From Falsigemmobacter faecalis (lineage in GTDB: Bacteria; Pseudomonadota; Alphaproteobacteria; Rhodobacterales; Rhodobacteraceae): a stretch of 64,000 nucleotides of DNA. Below the pieces are notes generated by a model. That model was not told the DNA's origin. It saw only the letters and a program-made list of their open reading frames with translations, and did no database searches. This document shows, piece by piece, positions 43,533-52,029 of this stretch. Position numbers and translations under genes: made by a program. The stretch is from the NCBI RefSeq assembly GCF_003863335.1, contig NZ_RRAZ01000001.1, positions 62,001 to 126,000 on the forward strand, read 5' to 3'. The stretch's first letter is position 1. Each line of letters begins with the position of its first letter.

Positions 43533-43919
43533 ATGCATCTGCCCGCAGCCCTGGTTTTTCTGCTGGCCGCGCCCGCCGCCGCGCTGGATGGCGCGGGCTT
43601 TGAGGCTGCGGTGACCGGGCAGACCCTGGAGTGGCAAAACCACGGCATCCCCTATGGCGCAGAGCAATATCTGCCGGACCGCCGGGTGATCTGGCAGTTT
43701 GAGGGTGGCCCCTGCCAATACGGCACCTGGTCCGACCCTGAGCCGGGGCAGATCTGCTTTCTCTATGACAACGGCAACGACAGACAATGCTGGCGCTTTG
43801 AAATCGGGGGCAGCGGGCTGAGGGCAGAGTTTCTCGGCCTGGGCCACAACCGGCAGCTTCAGGAAGTCTCGCGCAGCACAGCGCCTTTAAGCTGTCCCGG
43901 ACCGGGTCTGGGCGTTTAA
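43533..43919 (+). CDS. Small exported protein, unknown
   Basis: A 128-residue protein with a signal peptide (MHLPAALVFLLAAPAAA) and four Cys in the mature part (GPCQYG, QICFLYD, QCWRF, LSCPG). The WQNHGIPYGAEQYLPDRRVIW segment and GQICFLYDN resemble conserved hypothetical proteins from Rhodobacteraceae. AGGAGG lies 7 bases before the ATG at 43533. The last 4 bases overlap znuB on the other strand. The role is unknown. Confidence 0.82.
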   Translation: MHLPAALVFLLAAPAAALDGAGFEAAVTGQTLEWQNHGIPYGAEQYLPDRRVIWQFEGGPCQYGTWSDPEPGQICFLYDNGNDRQCWRFEIGGSGLRAEFLGLGHNRQLQEVSRSTAPLSCPGPGLGV

Positions 43920-44710
43920 CGTCCCCGCCGCAGTGCGCTGCCGGCGAGAAGCACCGCAAAGATCACCGCCGCCACCGCTACGATCGAGGGTCCTGCAGGC
44001 GTATCTTGCTGAAACGACAGGAAAAGTCCGCCAAGTGCGGCCGCGGCTCCAAGCCCGGAGGCTGCCATGGCCATGCCTTCAGGGGTGCGGGTCACGACCC
44101 GCGCCGCCGCCGCCGGAATGATCAGCATGGCCGCAATCAGCAGCGCCCCGATGACCTTCAGCGAGACCGAGACCGTCAGCGCCAGCGCCAGCGTCAGGAT
44201 CAGCCGCTCGCGCCCCGGGTTCAGACCGGATGACTGGGCCAGGTCTTCATGCAGCGTGCAGGTCAGCAGCGCCTGCCAGCGCCAGGCCAGCAGCGCCACC
44301 ACCAATGCCGCTCCGCCCCAGATCACCGCCAGATCACTGCGGCTGACCGCGAGAATATCGCCGAAAAGCCAGCTCTCCAGCCCCATGCGCGCGCCGGGGA
44401 TCATTGAGGCGGCCACCAGACCAAAGGCCAGCGCCGAATGCGCGATGACCCCCAGCAGCGTGTCCATCGCCCAGCCCCGTCCCGCCAGCGCAGAGACCGT
44501 GCCCGCCATGGCAAGCGCCACAATGGCCGTTCCCGCCAGCACCGGCAGATTCAGCGCCAGCGCCATGGCCACACCAAGGATAGCGGCATGTGAGGTCGCA
44601 TCCCCAAAATAGGCCATGCGCCGCCAGATCACAAAAGAGCCCAGCGGCCCCGCCGCCAGGGCCACGCCGACGCCTGCAAGGCCCGCGCGGATCAGAAAAT
44701 CATCAGGCAT
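43916..44710 (-). CDS. znuB: Zinc ABC transporter permease ZnuB
   Basis: Inner-membrane permease of the high-affinity zinc importer. The product is about 264 residues from the ATG at 44710, which overlaps the znuC stop; ATG at 44719 is an alternative. It has eight hydrophobic helices and the ABC-3 signature (MAYFGDATSHAAILGVAMAL, GWAMDTLLGVIAHSALAFGLV, LKVIGALLIAAMLIIPAAAARV). Order znuB-znuC-zur on the minus strand; expression should be repressed by Zur. Confidence 0.95.
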   Translation of the reverse strand: MPDDFLIRAGLAGVGVALAAGPLGSFVIWRRMAYFGDATSHAAILGVAMALALNLPVLAGTAIVALAMAGTVSALAGRGWAMDTLLGVIAHSALAFGLVAASMIPGARMGLESWLFGDILAVSRSDLAVIWGGAALVVALLAWRWQALLTCTLHEDLAQSSGLNPGRERLILTLALALTVSVSLKVIGALLIAAMLIIPAAAARVVTRTPEGMAMAASGLGAAAALGGLFLSFQQDTPAGPSIVAVAAVIFAVLLAGSALRRGR

Positions 44711-45500
44711 TATGGGCATGTCCGTGGTTGCAACCGGGGCCGTGGATATGGGTGGCGGGCAGCAGCGCGCCATCATGGGCGTGACTGTGATCATGGCCGT
44801 GGTCATGCTCATGGCGGTAAAGCGCCAGCGCGCCCTGGGTGCCAAGGCCAAAGAGCGCGCGATATTCCGGCGCGTTAGAGACCACGCGCGGCGTGCCCTC
44901 ACAGCAGACATGACCATTGAGGCAGACCACGCGGTCCGAGGCGGCCATGACCACATGCAGATCATGGCTGACCATCAGCACAGCCGCCCCGGTCTCGGCG
45001 CGGATCTCGGCGATCAGGCGGTAAAAGGCGGCCTCTCCGGGCTGATCGAGCCCCTGGGTCGCCTCATCCAGCACCAGAAGCTGCGGTTTCGCCAGCAGAG
45101 CGCGGGCCAGCAGCACGCGCTGCAACTGTCCGCCCGACAGCGCCGACATCTGCCGCTGCGCCAGCCCCGCATCGACGCCGGTCCGGGCGAGCGCGGCCAT
45201 GGCCTCAGCATCGCTGACCCGTTTGGGCAGCGAGAGAAAGCGCCGCACCGTCATCGGCAGATTGTGATCCACGGCCAGTTTCTGCGGCACATAGCCGATC
45301 ACCAGACCTGGCGCGCGGCGCACCTCCCCCGAGGAGGGCGGCAGGATCCCCAAAAGCGCGCGCATCAGCGTCGATTTGCCCGAGCCGTTCGGCCCGAGCA
45401 CGGTGACGATTTCGCCCGCTTTGATGTGAAAATCGACTGCCGAAAGCTGCGTCTCGCTGCCGCGGCGGATGGTCAGTGCCTTTGCCTCAACGAGCATCAT
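44703..45500 (-). CDS. znuC: Zinc ABC transporter ATPase ZnuC with a His-rich tail
   Basis: ATPase of the zinc importer, 265 residues from the ATG at 45500 (MMLVEAKALTIRRG), with GAGGGC upstream. Walker A GPNGSGKST, signature LSGGQLQRVLLARALL and Walker B LLVLDEATQGLD are intact. Unusually, residues 230-265 form a His/Asp-rich tail (RHEHDHGHDHSHAHD, then HIHGPGCNHGHAH) likely to bind zinc. The start lies inside the end of zur, so zur-znuC-znuB are coupled. Confidence 0.95.
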   Translation of the reverse strand: MMLVEAKALTIRRGSETQLSAVDFHIKAGEIVTVLGPNGSGKSTLMRALLGILPPSSGEVRRAPGLVIGYVPQKLAVDHNLPMTVRRFLSLPKRVSDAEAMAALARTGVDAGLAQRQMSALSGGQLQRVLLARALLAKPQLLVLDEATQGLDQPGEAAFYRLIAEIRAETGAAVLMVSHDLHVVMAASDRVVCLNGHVCCEGTPRVVSNAPEYRALFGLGTQGALALYRHEHDHGHDHSHAHDGALLPATHIHGPGCNHGHAHNA

Positions 45501-45993
45501 TGCCCTCGCTGCAGTCGGGGCAAAGCCCGGTGGCCTCAAGGCTCATGCCCTCAACCGTGAAGCCAAAGGCCGCAGCCGTGGCGACAAGGGCGGCGCGGAT
45601 CTCGTCGGCGGGGGCCTCAGCGATGCGCTTGCACAGGTGGCAGATCAGGAAGGCGGGCTCATGATCTTCGGCCGGGTGCATACAGGCGGCAAAGGCATTG
45701 AGCCGCTGAACCCGGTGGGCAAGCCCCTGATCCACAAGAAATTCCAGTGCCCGATAGACGACCGGAGGCTGGCGGCCAAAGCCCTCGGCGGCCAGGCGGT
45801 CCAGCACCTCATAGGCGCCCATGGCGCGGTGTTCTTCGAGCAAAATCTCAAGGGTGCGGCGGCGCACGGGGGTCAGGCGCACGCCAGAGCGGCGCGCGCG
45901 CTGCTCGGCTTCGGCCAGGACCGTGCCGGTGCAATGGTGATGTTCGTGGTGATGAAAGGCCGGGGTCTGCATTCGAATTTCACCGCTTGACAT
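45487..45993 (-). CDS. zur: Zinc uptake regulator Zur (Fur family)
   Basis: Zinc-sensing repressor of 168 residues. The Fur-type winged helix is at residues 30-100 (RSGVRLTPVRRRTLEILLEEH, ALEFLVDQGLAHRVQRLNAFAAC in part), followed by the metal sites CHLCKR and GLCPDCSEG (two CxxC pairs, structural zinc). A His cluster at residues 14-20 (HHHEHHH) is an extra possible zinc site. The start codon at 45993 overlaps the Zur operator; an ATG at 45972 with GCGGTGAAA upstream is an alternative start. Confidence 0.93.
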   Translation of the reverse strand: MSSGEIRMQTPAFHHHEHHHCTGTVLAEAEQRARRSGVRLTPVRRRTLEILLEEHRAMGAYEVLDRLAAEGFGRQPPVVYRALEFLVDQGLAHRVQRLNAFAACMHPAEDHEPAFLICHLCKRIAEAPADEIRAALVATAAAFGFTVEGMSLEATGLCPDCSEGNDAR

Positions 45994-46008
45994 GTTATAT
46001 TATCACAT
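45992..46008. promoter_or_regulatory. Zur operator between divergent zur-znuCB and znuA
   Basis: The 17-bp sequence ATGTTATATTATCACAT is an imperfect palindrome with 7 of 8 pairs matching (one mismatch). It is AT-rich in a GC-rich setting and has the shape of Zur boxes, and it covers the only gap between the zinc regulon's two transcription units. TATAAT-like hexamers on both strands (ATAATA, TATATT) suggest it overlaps both -10 elements. Confidence 0.85.
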
Positions 46009-46051
46009 ACAGAAACTGACGCCCTAAGGAAAGCCCGCAAAGGACCCCGCT

Positions 46052-46984
46052 ATGCTGAAATTCGTAAGGACCTCCGCGGTGGCCTGCCTGATGCCGCTGG
46101 CGCTTCAGGCGGCGGAGCTGCGCCTTGTGACGGATCTGCCGCCGGTGCATTCGCTTGTCTCGCTGGTGGCGGGCGACAGGGCCGTGCCGGTTCTGATGAT
46201 GGATCAGCCCGGGGACGGCCACACCTTCGCGCTGCGCCCGAGCCAGGCCTCGGCGCTTGCGCGGGCGGATCTGGTGATCTGGACCGGCCCGGAGATGGCG
46301 CCCTGGATGGCGCGCGCGCTGGAGGGGGGCAAAAAGGCCTCGCTGCCGCTTTTGCAGGCCCCCGGCACCCGGCTGCGTGCCTGGGGTGATGGGGAGCATG
46401 AGCCTCACGACCATGAGGGCCACGCGCATGACGAGCATGATCATGAGGGGCATGACCACGCCCATGGCGACACCGACCCCCATGCCTGGCTGGAGCCTGC
46501 GAATGCGCTTTACTGGCTCGATCTGATCGCGCGCCGTCTGGCTGAAGCTGATCCGGAGAACGCCGCGCATTACCGCGCCAACGCCAAAGAGGCCGCTGCC
46601 ACCCTGCGCGGCCTTGACGCAGAGTTGCGCGCTTTGCTGGAGCCGGTGAAGGACCGCGCTTTCGTGCTGGGCCATGATGCCTATGGCTATTTCACCGGGC
46701 ATTACGGGCTGCACACCGCAGGCACCGTGGCTGCGGGGGATGCCGCAGGCCCCGGTGCACAGCATCTGAGCGCGCTTCGGATGCAGTTGGCCGGGGAGGA
46801 GGTCGTCTGCGCCTTTCCCGAGGTCGGGCAGTCCGAGCGGCTTCTGGACACCGTTCTGGAGGGGAGTGCCGTTCAGAAGGGCGCGGCCCTCGATCCGGCA
46901 GGCTCAACGCTGGAGAAAGGCCCCGGGCTTTATGCGGCGCTGATGCGTGATCTGGCGCAGAAAATCAGCGACTGCCTGAAGTAA
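46052..46984 (+). CDS. znuA: Zinc ABC transporter substrate-binding protein ZnuA
   Basis: Periplasmic zinc-binding protein of 310 residues with a signal peptide (AVACLMPLALQAAE). The zinc His residues lie in PPVHSLVSLV, GHTFALRPSQ and LEPANALYWL-adjacent DTDPHAWLEP. Residues 115-144 are the His/Asp/Glu-rich loop (HEPHDHEGHAHDEHDHEGH and on) typical of high-affinity ZnuA. It is divergent from zur-znuCB and carries its own terminator. Confidence 0.95.
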   Translation: MLKFVRTSAVACLMPLALQAAELRLVTDLPPVHSLVSLVAGDRAVPVLMMDQPGDGHTFALRPSQASALARADLVIWTGPEMAPWMARALEGGKKASLPLLQAPGTRLRAWGDGEHEPHDHEGHAHDEHDHEGHDHAHGDTDPHAWLEPANALYWLDLIARRLAEADPENAAHYRANAKEAAATLRGLDAELRALLEPVKDRAFVLGHDAYGYFTGHYGLHTAGTVAAGDAAGPGAQHLSALRMQLAGEEVVCAFPEVGQSERLLDTVLEGSAVQKGAALDPAGSTLEKGPGLYAALMRDLAQKISDCLK

Positions 46985-47000
46985 GGCGCTGTCAGATATG

Positions 47001-47038
47001 AAAACACCGGCAGGCCGAAGGGCGCTGCCGGTGTTTTT
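47001..47038 (+). terminator. Intrinsic terminator after znuA
   Basis: AAAACACCGGCAG (47001-47013) pairs with CTGCCGGTGTTTT (47025-47037) and ends in a T-run. On the minus strand it also precedes nothing but the accA stop, so it can serve both convergent genes. Confidence 0.9.
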
Positions 47039-47056
47039 ATCTGGAGGACGGGTGGC

Positions 47057-48016
47057 TCAGGCGGCGAGGCCGCGCGCGCCCATGCCGAGGAATTTCTCCC
47101 GACGGGCTTTGACCAGCGCATCGGGGGATTTCTCGTTCAGGTCTTTCAGCATGGCGGTGATGGCATCGCCGACAGCCGCAATGGTGCTCTCGCGGTCGCG
47201 CTGTGCGCCGCCCAGCGGCTCGCGGATGATCTTGTCGACCACGCCCAGCTTCAGCAGATCCTGCGCGGTCAGGCGCAGCGCTTCGGCGGCATCGCGGGCG
47301 CGGTCTGCGTCTTTCCACAGGATCGAGGCGCAGCCTTCGGGCGTGATGACCGAATAGACCGAATGCTCCAGCATGGCGACTTTATTGGCGGTGGCAAAGG
47401 CCACAGCGCCGCCCGAGCCGCCTTCGCCGATGATGACCGAGATCAGCGGCACGCCGATCTGCAGGCATTTCTCGGTCGAGCGGGCAATGGCTTCCGACTG
47501 CCCGCGCTCTTCCGCACCTTTGCCGGGATAGGCGCCGGGGGTGTCGACAAGGGTGATGACCGGCAGGCCGAAGCGGTCGGCCATTTCCATCAGGCGCACG
47601 GCTTTGCGGTAGCCTTCGGGACGGGCCATGCCGAAGTTGCGCTCAATGCGCGACTTGGTGTCATGGCCTTTTTCCTGACCGATCACCACGACCGGCTGGT
47701 CGTTGAAACGGGCCAGACCGCCCATGACGGCATGGTCATCGGCAAAATTGCGATCCCCGGCGAGGGGGGTATATTCGGTAAAGAGCGTGTCGATGTAATC
47801 TTTACAATGCGGCCGGTCAGGATGACGGGCCACCTGGCATTTGCGCCAGGCCGACAGGTCTTTATAGAGGTCTTTCAGCAGCGCTTCGGCCTTGCGGTCA
47901 AGCGCATCGGCTTCTTTGCTGACGTCAGCCTCAGAATTCGCCCGTGCCATGGCACGCAGCTCTTCCGCCTTGCCTTCGATTTCAGCGAGGGGTTTTTCGA
48001 ATTCGAGATATTGCAT
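47057..48016 (-). CDS. accA: Acetyl-CoA carboxylase carboxyltransferase subunit alpha
   Basis: Carboxyltransferase subunit alpha of the first enzyme of fatty acid synthesis. Start at 48016 ([16 protein letters not shown]), the family's standard start, with GGAGGT 8 bases upstream; an in-frame GTG lies two codons before. The 319-residue product has [15 protein letters not shown]-like [43 protein letters not shown] split, [13 protein letters not shown] and [16 protein letters not shown]. No zinc-finger accD is nearby. Confidence 0.97.
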   Translation of the reverse strand: MQYLEFEKPLAEIEGKAEELRAMARANSEADVSKEADALDRKAEALLKDLYKDLSAWRKCQVARHPDRPHCKDYIDTLFTEYTPLAGDRNFADDHAVMGGLARFNDQPVVVIGQEKGHDTKSRIERNFGMARPEGYRKAVRLMEMADRFGLPVITLVDTPGAYPGKGAEERGQSEAIARSTEKCLQIGVPLISVIIGEGGSGGAVAFATANKVAMLEHSVYSVITPEGCASILWKDADRARDAAEALRLTAQDLLKLGVVDKIIREPLGGAQRDRESTIAAVGDAITAMLKDLNEKSPDALVKARREKFLGMGARGLAA

Positions 48017-48551
48017 CAACACGGACCTCCGGAGGAACCCTGTCTATATGGAGAAGTGTTGCGGCAGGATCAACCCGATGAGAAGTCACAGCGGCAAAAG
48101 GGCTGCTGAAGGGCCCTGGCGGGGGACGATTGCCAGCGGCGCGCGGGCGTCGGATGCGGCGGAGGGGCAGGGCCCGTGTGGCCTTCGGGGGGCAGCGGGC
48201 GGGTTGCCCGGTGATTCTCTTTCCGCTGCGGACAGGCCGGATCCTTTGCAACCTGAGGTGGGCAGCCCTTGATCTTGGCGAAATGTCGGGAACATCCGGC
48301 TCTGCCGTCTGTTACAGTAGGTGTGGGGCCTTCGGGGCCAGGGACCGGAGTTGGGACGGATTTTGCGATCGGCAGGCGATTGGTATGGTTCGCTATTTAC
48401 CCATAAGTTGTTTATAATGCTGCATAAACACGCCCTGATTTATTTGTTCAACATTACGTGAATGGGTGCGGAAACGTTGTTGTAAAATTTTCGCATGGGA
48501 AACTCTGCCTGATCCTCGGGCGTTAGCCGGAGGTAGTGTGAGGAGCACCCC
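48017..48551. other. Intergenic region between divergent accA and the GyrI-like gene (535 bases)
   Basis: I see no gene here. The first part (48040-48280) is GC-rich with no homology. From about 48390 to 48500 it is markedly AT-rich, with TATAAT at 48413-48418 on the plus strand; no good -35 element was found at the right distance. The accA leader lies at the left end. Confidence 0.5.
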
Positions 48552-49028
48552 ATGTATCCGGTACGAGTAACGACGCTTGAAACACAACCCATGTTGCTGA
48601 TGCCCTGGACGGGCCCCTATGCGGAAGTCGAAAAAGGGTTCGAAAAGCTTGAAGAGATCCTGGCCGGTGCCCGGGTTTTCGCGCCCGAGGTTGAGGCCAT
48701 TGTCGGGATCTATCTCGATGATCCCAGCACCACGCCCCCTGCGGATCAGCGCGCCGATCTGGGGGTGCTGATGTCTGAGATCCTGGCTGCCCCTGAGGGC
48801 ATGACCCCGGCAGAACTGTCGCCGGGGCGCTATGCCGTTCTGACCCATAAGGGCGGCTTTGACAGCCTGATGAAGGCCTGGTGCTGGTTCTATGAAGACT
48901 GGATGCCCGGCTCGGGTGAGCAGATTGATGACAGCCGCAAGCCCTTTGAGCTTTATGCTGACAGCATGGAGCCGGGGATTCAGCCCGATGATGCGGAGAT
49001 CCTGATCTGCGTGCCGGTGGCGGGCTGA
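48552..49028 (+). CDS. GyrI-like small-molecule binding domain protein
   Basis: A 158-residue single-domain protein of the GyrI/SbmC effector-binding fold: YPVRVTTLETQPMLLMPWTG, VGIYLDDPSTTP, ELSPGRYAVLTHKGGFDSLMKAWCWFYEDWMP, RKPFELYADS. E. coli SbmC inhibits DNA gyrase, and similar domains bind drugs in AraC/MerR-type regulators. Without a DNA-binding domain this one may act as a gyrase-modulating or detoxifying protein. GTGAGGAG lies upstream. It has the AT-rich promoter region before it. Confidence 0.87.
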   Translation: MYPVRVTTLETQPMLLMPWTGPYAEVEKGFEKLEEILAGARVFAPEVEAIVGIYLDDPSTTPPADQRADLGVLMSEILAAPEGMTPAELSPGRYAVLTHKGGFDSLMKAWCWFYEDWMPGSGEQIDDSRKPFELYADSMEPGIQPDDAEILICVPVAG

Positions 49029-49064
49029 GGCGGGGACCTCTGTCTGCAGGTGCAAACGGCGGCG

Positions 49065-49403
49065 TCAGTCTTTCAGGCCGGGCTCATCCAGAAGGGTGCG
49101 CCCGGCACGGTCTTCCAGCTCGATAATCCACAGATCCCGGTCGCGGCTGCGGGCGCGGGTCAGCGCCTCATCGACGTCGCGCTCGGGGCCGGAGGCGAGT
49201 TCCAGCCAGACGCGGGCTCCGGTCATCAGATCATAACTGCGGCTGAAGGCGCGGGCCTGACCGTCGAGGGTGGCGCATTTCACCAGCACCGTTCCCGCAT
49301 CCGCATCGCCCTTTGCCGTGACATAGGCCGCAATATCCGCCAGCCGCAGCCGGGTGAGATAGGCTTTGACCCAGAACTCAGCGGTGAGGCGGGGAGCGGA
49401 CAT
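49065..49403 (-). CDS. DUF1491 family protein
   Basis: A 112-residue protein, start at 49403 (MSAPRLTAEFWVKAYLTRLR). The signature DIAAYVTAKGDADAGTVLVK, FSRSYDLMTGARVW and DLWIIELEDRAGRTLLD is DUF1491. Function unknown, but it is regularly near era and recO in alphaproteobacteria. It lies downstream of era, past repeat copy D. recO, expected next, is not present. Confidence 0.88.
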   Translation of the reverse strand: MSAPRLTAEFWVKAYLTRLRLADIAAYVTAKGDADAGTVLVKCATLDGQARAFSRSYDLMTGARVWLELASGPERDVDEALTRARSRDRDLWIIELEDRAGRTLLDEPGLKD

Positions 49404-49482
49404 CAGAAACCTGCGGGGAGGGGGGGAGTGGGGCGAAACTGTTGCCGGGGGATCCGTCAGAGCGGGATCCTGGCGGAGAGGT

Positions 49483-49526
49483 CCGGGGCGCTGCCCCGGG
49501 CCCCGGAGTATTTTTAAAAAGCCAAA
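49483..49526 (-). repeat. Dispersed intergenic repeat, copy D
   Basis: Read on the minus strand it is TTTGGCTTTTTAAAAATACT, then CC and a hairpin with stem CCGGGGC/GCCCCGG (49483-49499). It starts one base after the era stop, so it has the opposite gene orientation to copies A and C (core first, hairpin second). Confidence 0.8.
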
Positions 49527-49527
49527 G

Positions 49528-50511
49528 TCAGGCGTCGCCGTCTTTGAAATTGAGGCCCATCTCGGAGTAGCGCTCTTTTTCATTGAGCCACTCGGGGCGG
49601 ACCTTCACCTGCAGGAAAAGGTGGACCGGGCGGCCGAGGAACTCACTCAGATCCTGGCGGGCGGCGGTGGAGACCGCTTTGATCGTCGTGCCGCCGGAGC
49701 CGAGGATGATGCCCTTGTGGCCATCCCGCGCGACATAGATCAGCTGGTCGATCCGGGTGGAGCCGTCTTTGCGGTCTTCCCATTTCTCGGTCTCAACGGT
49801 GAGCTGATAGGGGATCTCTTCGTGCAGACGCAGGGTCAGCTTTTCGCGGGTGACTTCGGCGGCGATCATGCGCATCGGCAGATCGGCGATCTGGTCTTCC
49901 GGGTAGAGCCAGGGATGCTCGGGGAGTTGATTGCCGAGCCAGTTGCGCAGATCCTCAACGCCGTAGCCGCGTTCTGCCGAGACCATGAAGGTTTTGACGA
50001 AGGGATAGGCTTCGTTCATTTCCTGGGTCAGGGCGAGCAGGGTTTCGGCTTTGACGCGGTCGATTTTGTTGATCGCCAGTGCCACCTGGGTCTTGCCGGG
50101 CAGTTTGTCGCGGATCGCCTCAAGGATGGCTTTGGTGCCTTCGGTGAGGCCGCGGTGGGCCTCAATCAGCAGGACCACGATGTCAGCGTCGGCAGCACCG
50201 CCCCAGGCGGCGGTGACCATGGCGCGGTCAAGGCGGCGGCGCGGGCGAAAGATGCCGGGGGTGTCGATGAAGACGATCTGCGCATTGGCGCCGGGTGCCA
50301 TGGCGACGCCGCGGATGCGGGCGCGGGTGGTCTGCACCTTATGCGTCACGATCGAGACTTTCGCCCCGACCACGCGGTTCAGCAGGGTCGATTTGCCGGC
50401 ATTGGGCTCTCCGATGAGAGCAACAAAGCCCGCGCGCTGCGGGCCTTTCGGGAGGTCAACGGCGGTTTCAGCGGGGGCGATGTGCGGGATTTCGTCGTTC
50501 TGGTCGTTCAT
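49528..50511 (-). CDS. era: GTPase Era
   Basis: Essential GTPase for 16S rRNA maturation and 30S assembly. The 327-residue protein has G1 GEPNAGKST (residues 34-42), G2 [17 protein letters not shown]3 DTPGI, G4 NKID and a C-terminal KH domain ([36 protein letters not shown]). Its ATG overlaps the rnc stop by 4 bases. The N-terminal 25 residues before G1 are an extension usual in this family of bacteria. Confidence 0.97.
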   Translation of the reverse strand: MNDQNDEIPHIAPAETAVDLPKGPQRAGFVALIGEPNAGKSTLLNRVVGAKVSIVTHKVQTTRARIRGVAMAPGANAQIVFIDTPGIFRPRRRLDRAMVTAAWGGAADADIVVLLIEAHRGLTEGTKAILEAIRDKLPGKTQVALAINKIDRVKAETLLALTQEMNEAYPFVKTFMVSAERGYGVEDLRNWLGNQLPEHPWLYPEDQIADLPMRMIAAEVTREKLTLRLHEEIPYQLTVETEKWEDRKDGSTRIDQLIYVARDGHKGIILGSGGTTIKAVSTAARQDLSEFLGRPVHLFLQVKVRPEWLNEKERYSEMGLNFKDGDA

Positions 50512-51194
50512 GAGGTAGTCTCCAGGCGCGCGAGAAGCGTGCGGGCGGCCGTCTGTTCGGCGGCGCGTTTGGAACCGGCTTTCGCCTGCTCCTCCTCGCC
50601 GGAGGCGAGGCGGACGGCGATGGTGAAGCGGGGCTCGTGGGGGGGACCCTCACGGGCGATCTCAGTATAGCTCGGGGGCGGCAGGCCGCGGGCCTGGGCC
50701 CATTCCTGCAGCGAGGTCTTGGGGTCGCGGGCATCGGCGCGCACATCGGTGACACGGCTGCCCCAGAGGCGCAGCACGAGGGCCTTGGCCACTTCAAAGC
50801 CGGCATCGCGGTAGACGGCGGCGATCACAGATTCCATGGCATCGGCCAGCAGCGCCTCTTTGCGGCGCCCGCCGGAGAGCATCTCTGAGCGGCCAAGGCG
50901 CAGCACGTCGCCGATGCCCAGCTCGCGGGCGACTTCGGCGCAGGTTTCCTTGCGCACCAGCGTGTTGAAGCGCGGGGCCAGCTGGCCTTCTGAGGCCGCG
51001 CGATCCGCCATCAGCAGAGCTTCCGACATCACAAGGCCCAGCACGCGGTCGCCGAGAAACTCAAGCCGCTGGTTGTCAGGCCGGGTGGCGGTCGCGATGG
51101 AGGGATGGGTCAGGGCACGGACCAGAAGCTCGGGCCTGCGGAAATGATGCCCGAGTGTGATCTGAAACGTCTGAAGGTCTGCCGAGAGTCTCAC
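50508..51194 (-). CDS. rnc: Ribonuclease III
   Basis: Double-strand-specific endonuclease for rRNA and mRNA processing. At 228 residues it has the catalytic signature [15 protein letters not shown] at about residue 40, [19 protein letters not shown] with the second metal-binding Glu, and a C-terminal dsRNA-binding domain ([38 protein letters not shown]). It overlaps both lepB upstream and era downstream by 4 bases. Confidence 0.97.
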   Translation of the reverse strand: MRLSADLQTFQITLGHHFRRPELLVRALTHPSIATATRPDNQRLEFLGDRVLGLVMSEALLMADRAASEGQLAPRFNTLVRKETCAEVARELGIGDVLRLGRSEMLSGGRRKEALLADAMESVIAAVYRDAGFEVAKALVLRLWGSRVTDVRADARDPKTSLQEWAQARGLPPPSYTEIAREGPPHEPRFTIAVRLASGEEEQAKAGSKRAAEQTAARTLLARLETTS

Positions 51195-51979
51195 TGTACT
51201 GCCTTGAAGAAACGATCTGACCGCCAGGTCCAGAAGAAGAAAAGCGACTTGCCCGCCGAGGAGAACATGATGCGGTCCGCGCGACCGATCAGATTTTGCG
51301 CCGGCACGAAGCCCACGCCGCCCACGGCACGGCCGTAACGGCTGTCCTGGCTGTTGTCACGGTTGTCACCAAGGAAGAAGTAATGCCCCGGCGGAACTGT
51401 GAAGACCGGGGTATTATCGGCAAAGCCGCCGTCGTCGATATTGAGCACCGGATAGCTGTGGCCACCGGGCAGCGTCTCCATCATGCGCGGTTTGATGCAG
51501 GTGCCGCCCGCACCGACCGGCGCATTGGCGCAGCGCGGCTCATTGCCCATGGGGCCCTGGGGCTCATAGGTCTCAGTGAAATCGCCCGCGGGGGTCTGGG
51601 GCAGTTCGGTGCCGTTCAGCACCACTTTGCCGTCCACCATCTGCACGGTGTCACCCGGAAGGCCGATCAGGCGCTTGATGAAGTCAGAGCCGTTGACCGG
51701 ATGGCGGAAGACCACCACATCACCGCGCTCAGGCTCAGAGGCGAAGAGACGGCCCTCGAAGGGGCAAAGACCCATCGGGCAGGAATAGCGCGAATAGCCG
51801 TAGGACATCTTGTTGACGAAGAGGAAATCCCCGATCAGCAGCGTCTCTTTCATCGACCCCGAGGGGATCCAGAACGGCTGAAACAGCAGAGTCCGAAAGA
51901 CAGCCGCGATCGCAACCGCGTAGACCACGGTCTTGACCGTTTCAAAGATGCCGTCTTTTTTTTCTGCTTTGGCTGCCAT
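51191..51979 (-). CDS. lepB: Signal peptidase I
   Basis: Membrane serine protease that removes signal peptides. At 262 residues: one N-terminal transmembrane helix ([17 protein letters not shown]), nucleophile Ser42 in PSGSM, general base Lys102 in [13 protein letters not shown], and the box [22 protein letters not shown] split at GDNRDNS. Two Cys pairs occur (SCPMGLCPF, and RCAN with TCIK), likely periplasmic disulfides. It overlaps rnc by 4 bases. Confidence 0.97.
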   Translation of the reverse strand: MAAKAEKKDGIFETVKTVVYAVAIAAVFRTLLFQPFWIPSGSMKETLLIGDFLFVNKMSYGYSRYSCPMGLCPFEGRLFASEPERGDVVVFRHPVNGSDFIKRLIGLPGDTVQMVDGKVVLNGTELPQTPAGDFTETYEPQGPMGNEPRCANAPVGAGGTCIKPRMMETLPGGHSYPVLNIDDGGFADNTPVFTVPPGHYFFLGDNRDNSQDSRYGRAVGGVGFVPAQNLIGRADRIMFSSAGKSLFFFWTWRSDRFFKAVQ

Positions 51980-52029
51980 TTCCGTCTTTCCTGAGCTTCG
52001 GTGCTATGTGCGCGTGAGGGGGGCGGCTG

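Noticed and set aside
44703-45600. His-rich repeats in znuC and zur as a tandem DNA repeat
   Set aside because: They are coding and explained by zinc-binding tracts; the DNA is not an exact repeat.
48048-48272. Plus-strand frame in the accA leader
   Set aside because: No ribosome-binding site, Gly/Ala/Arg-rich random-looking sequence and no homology.
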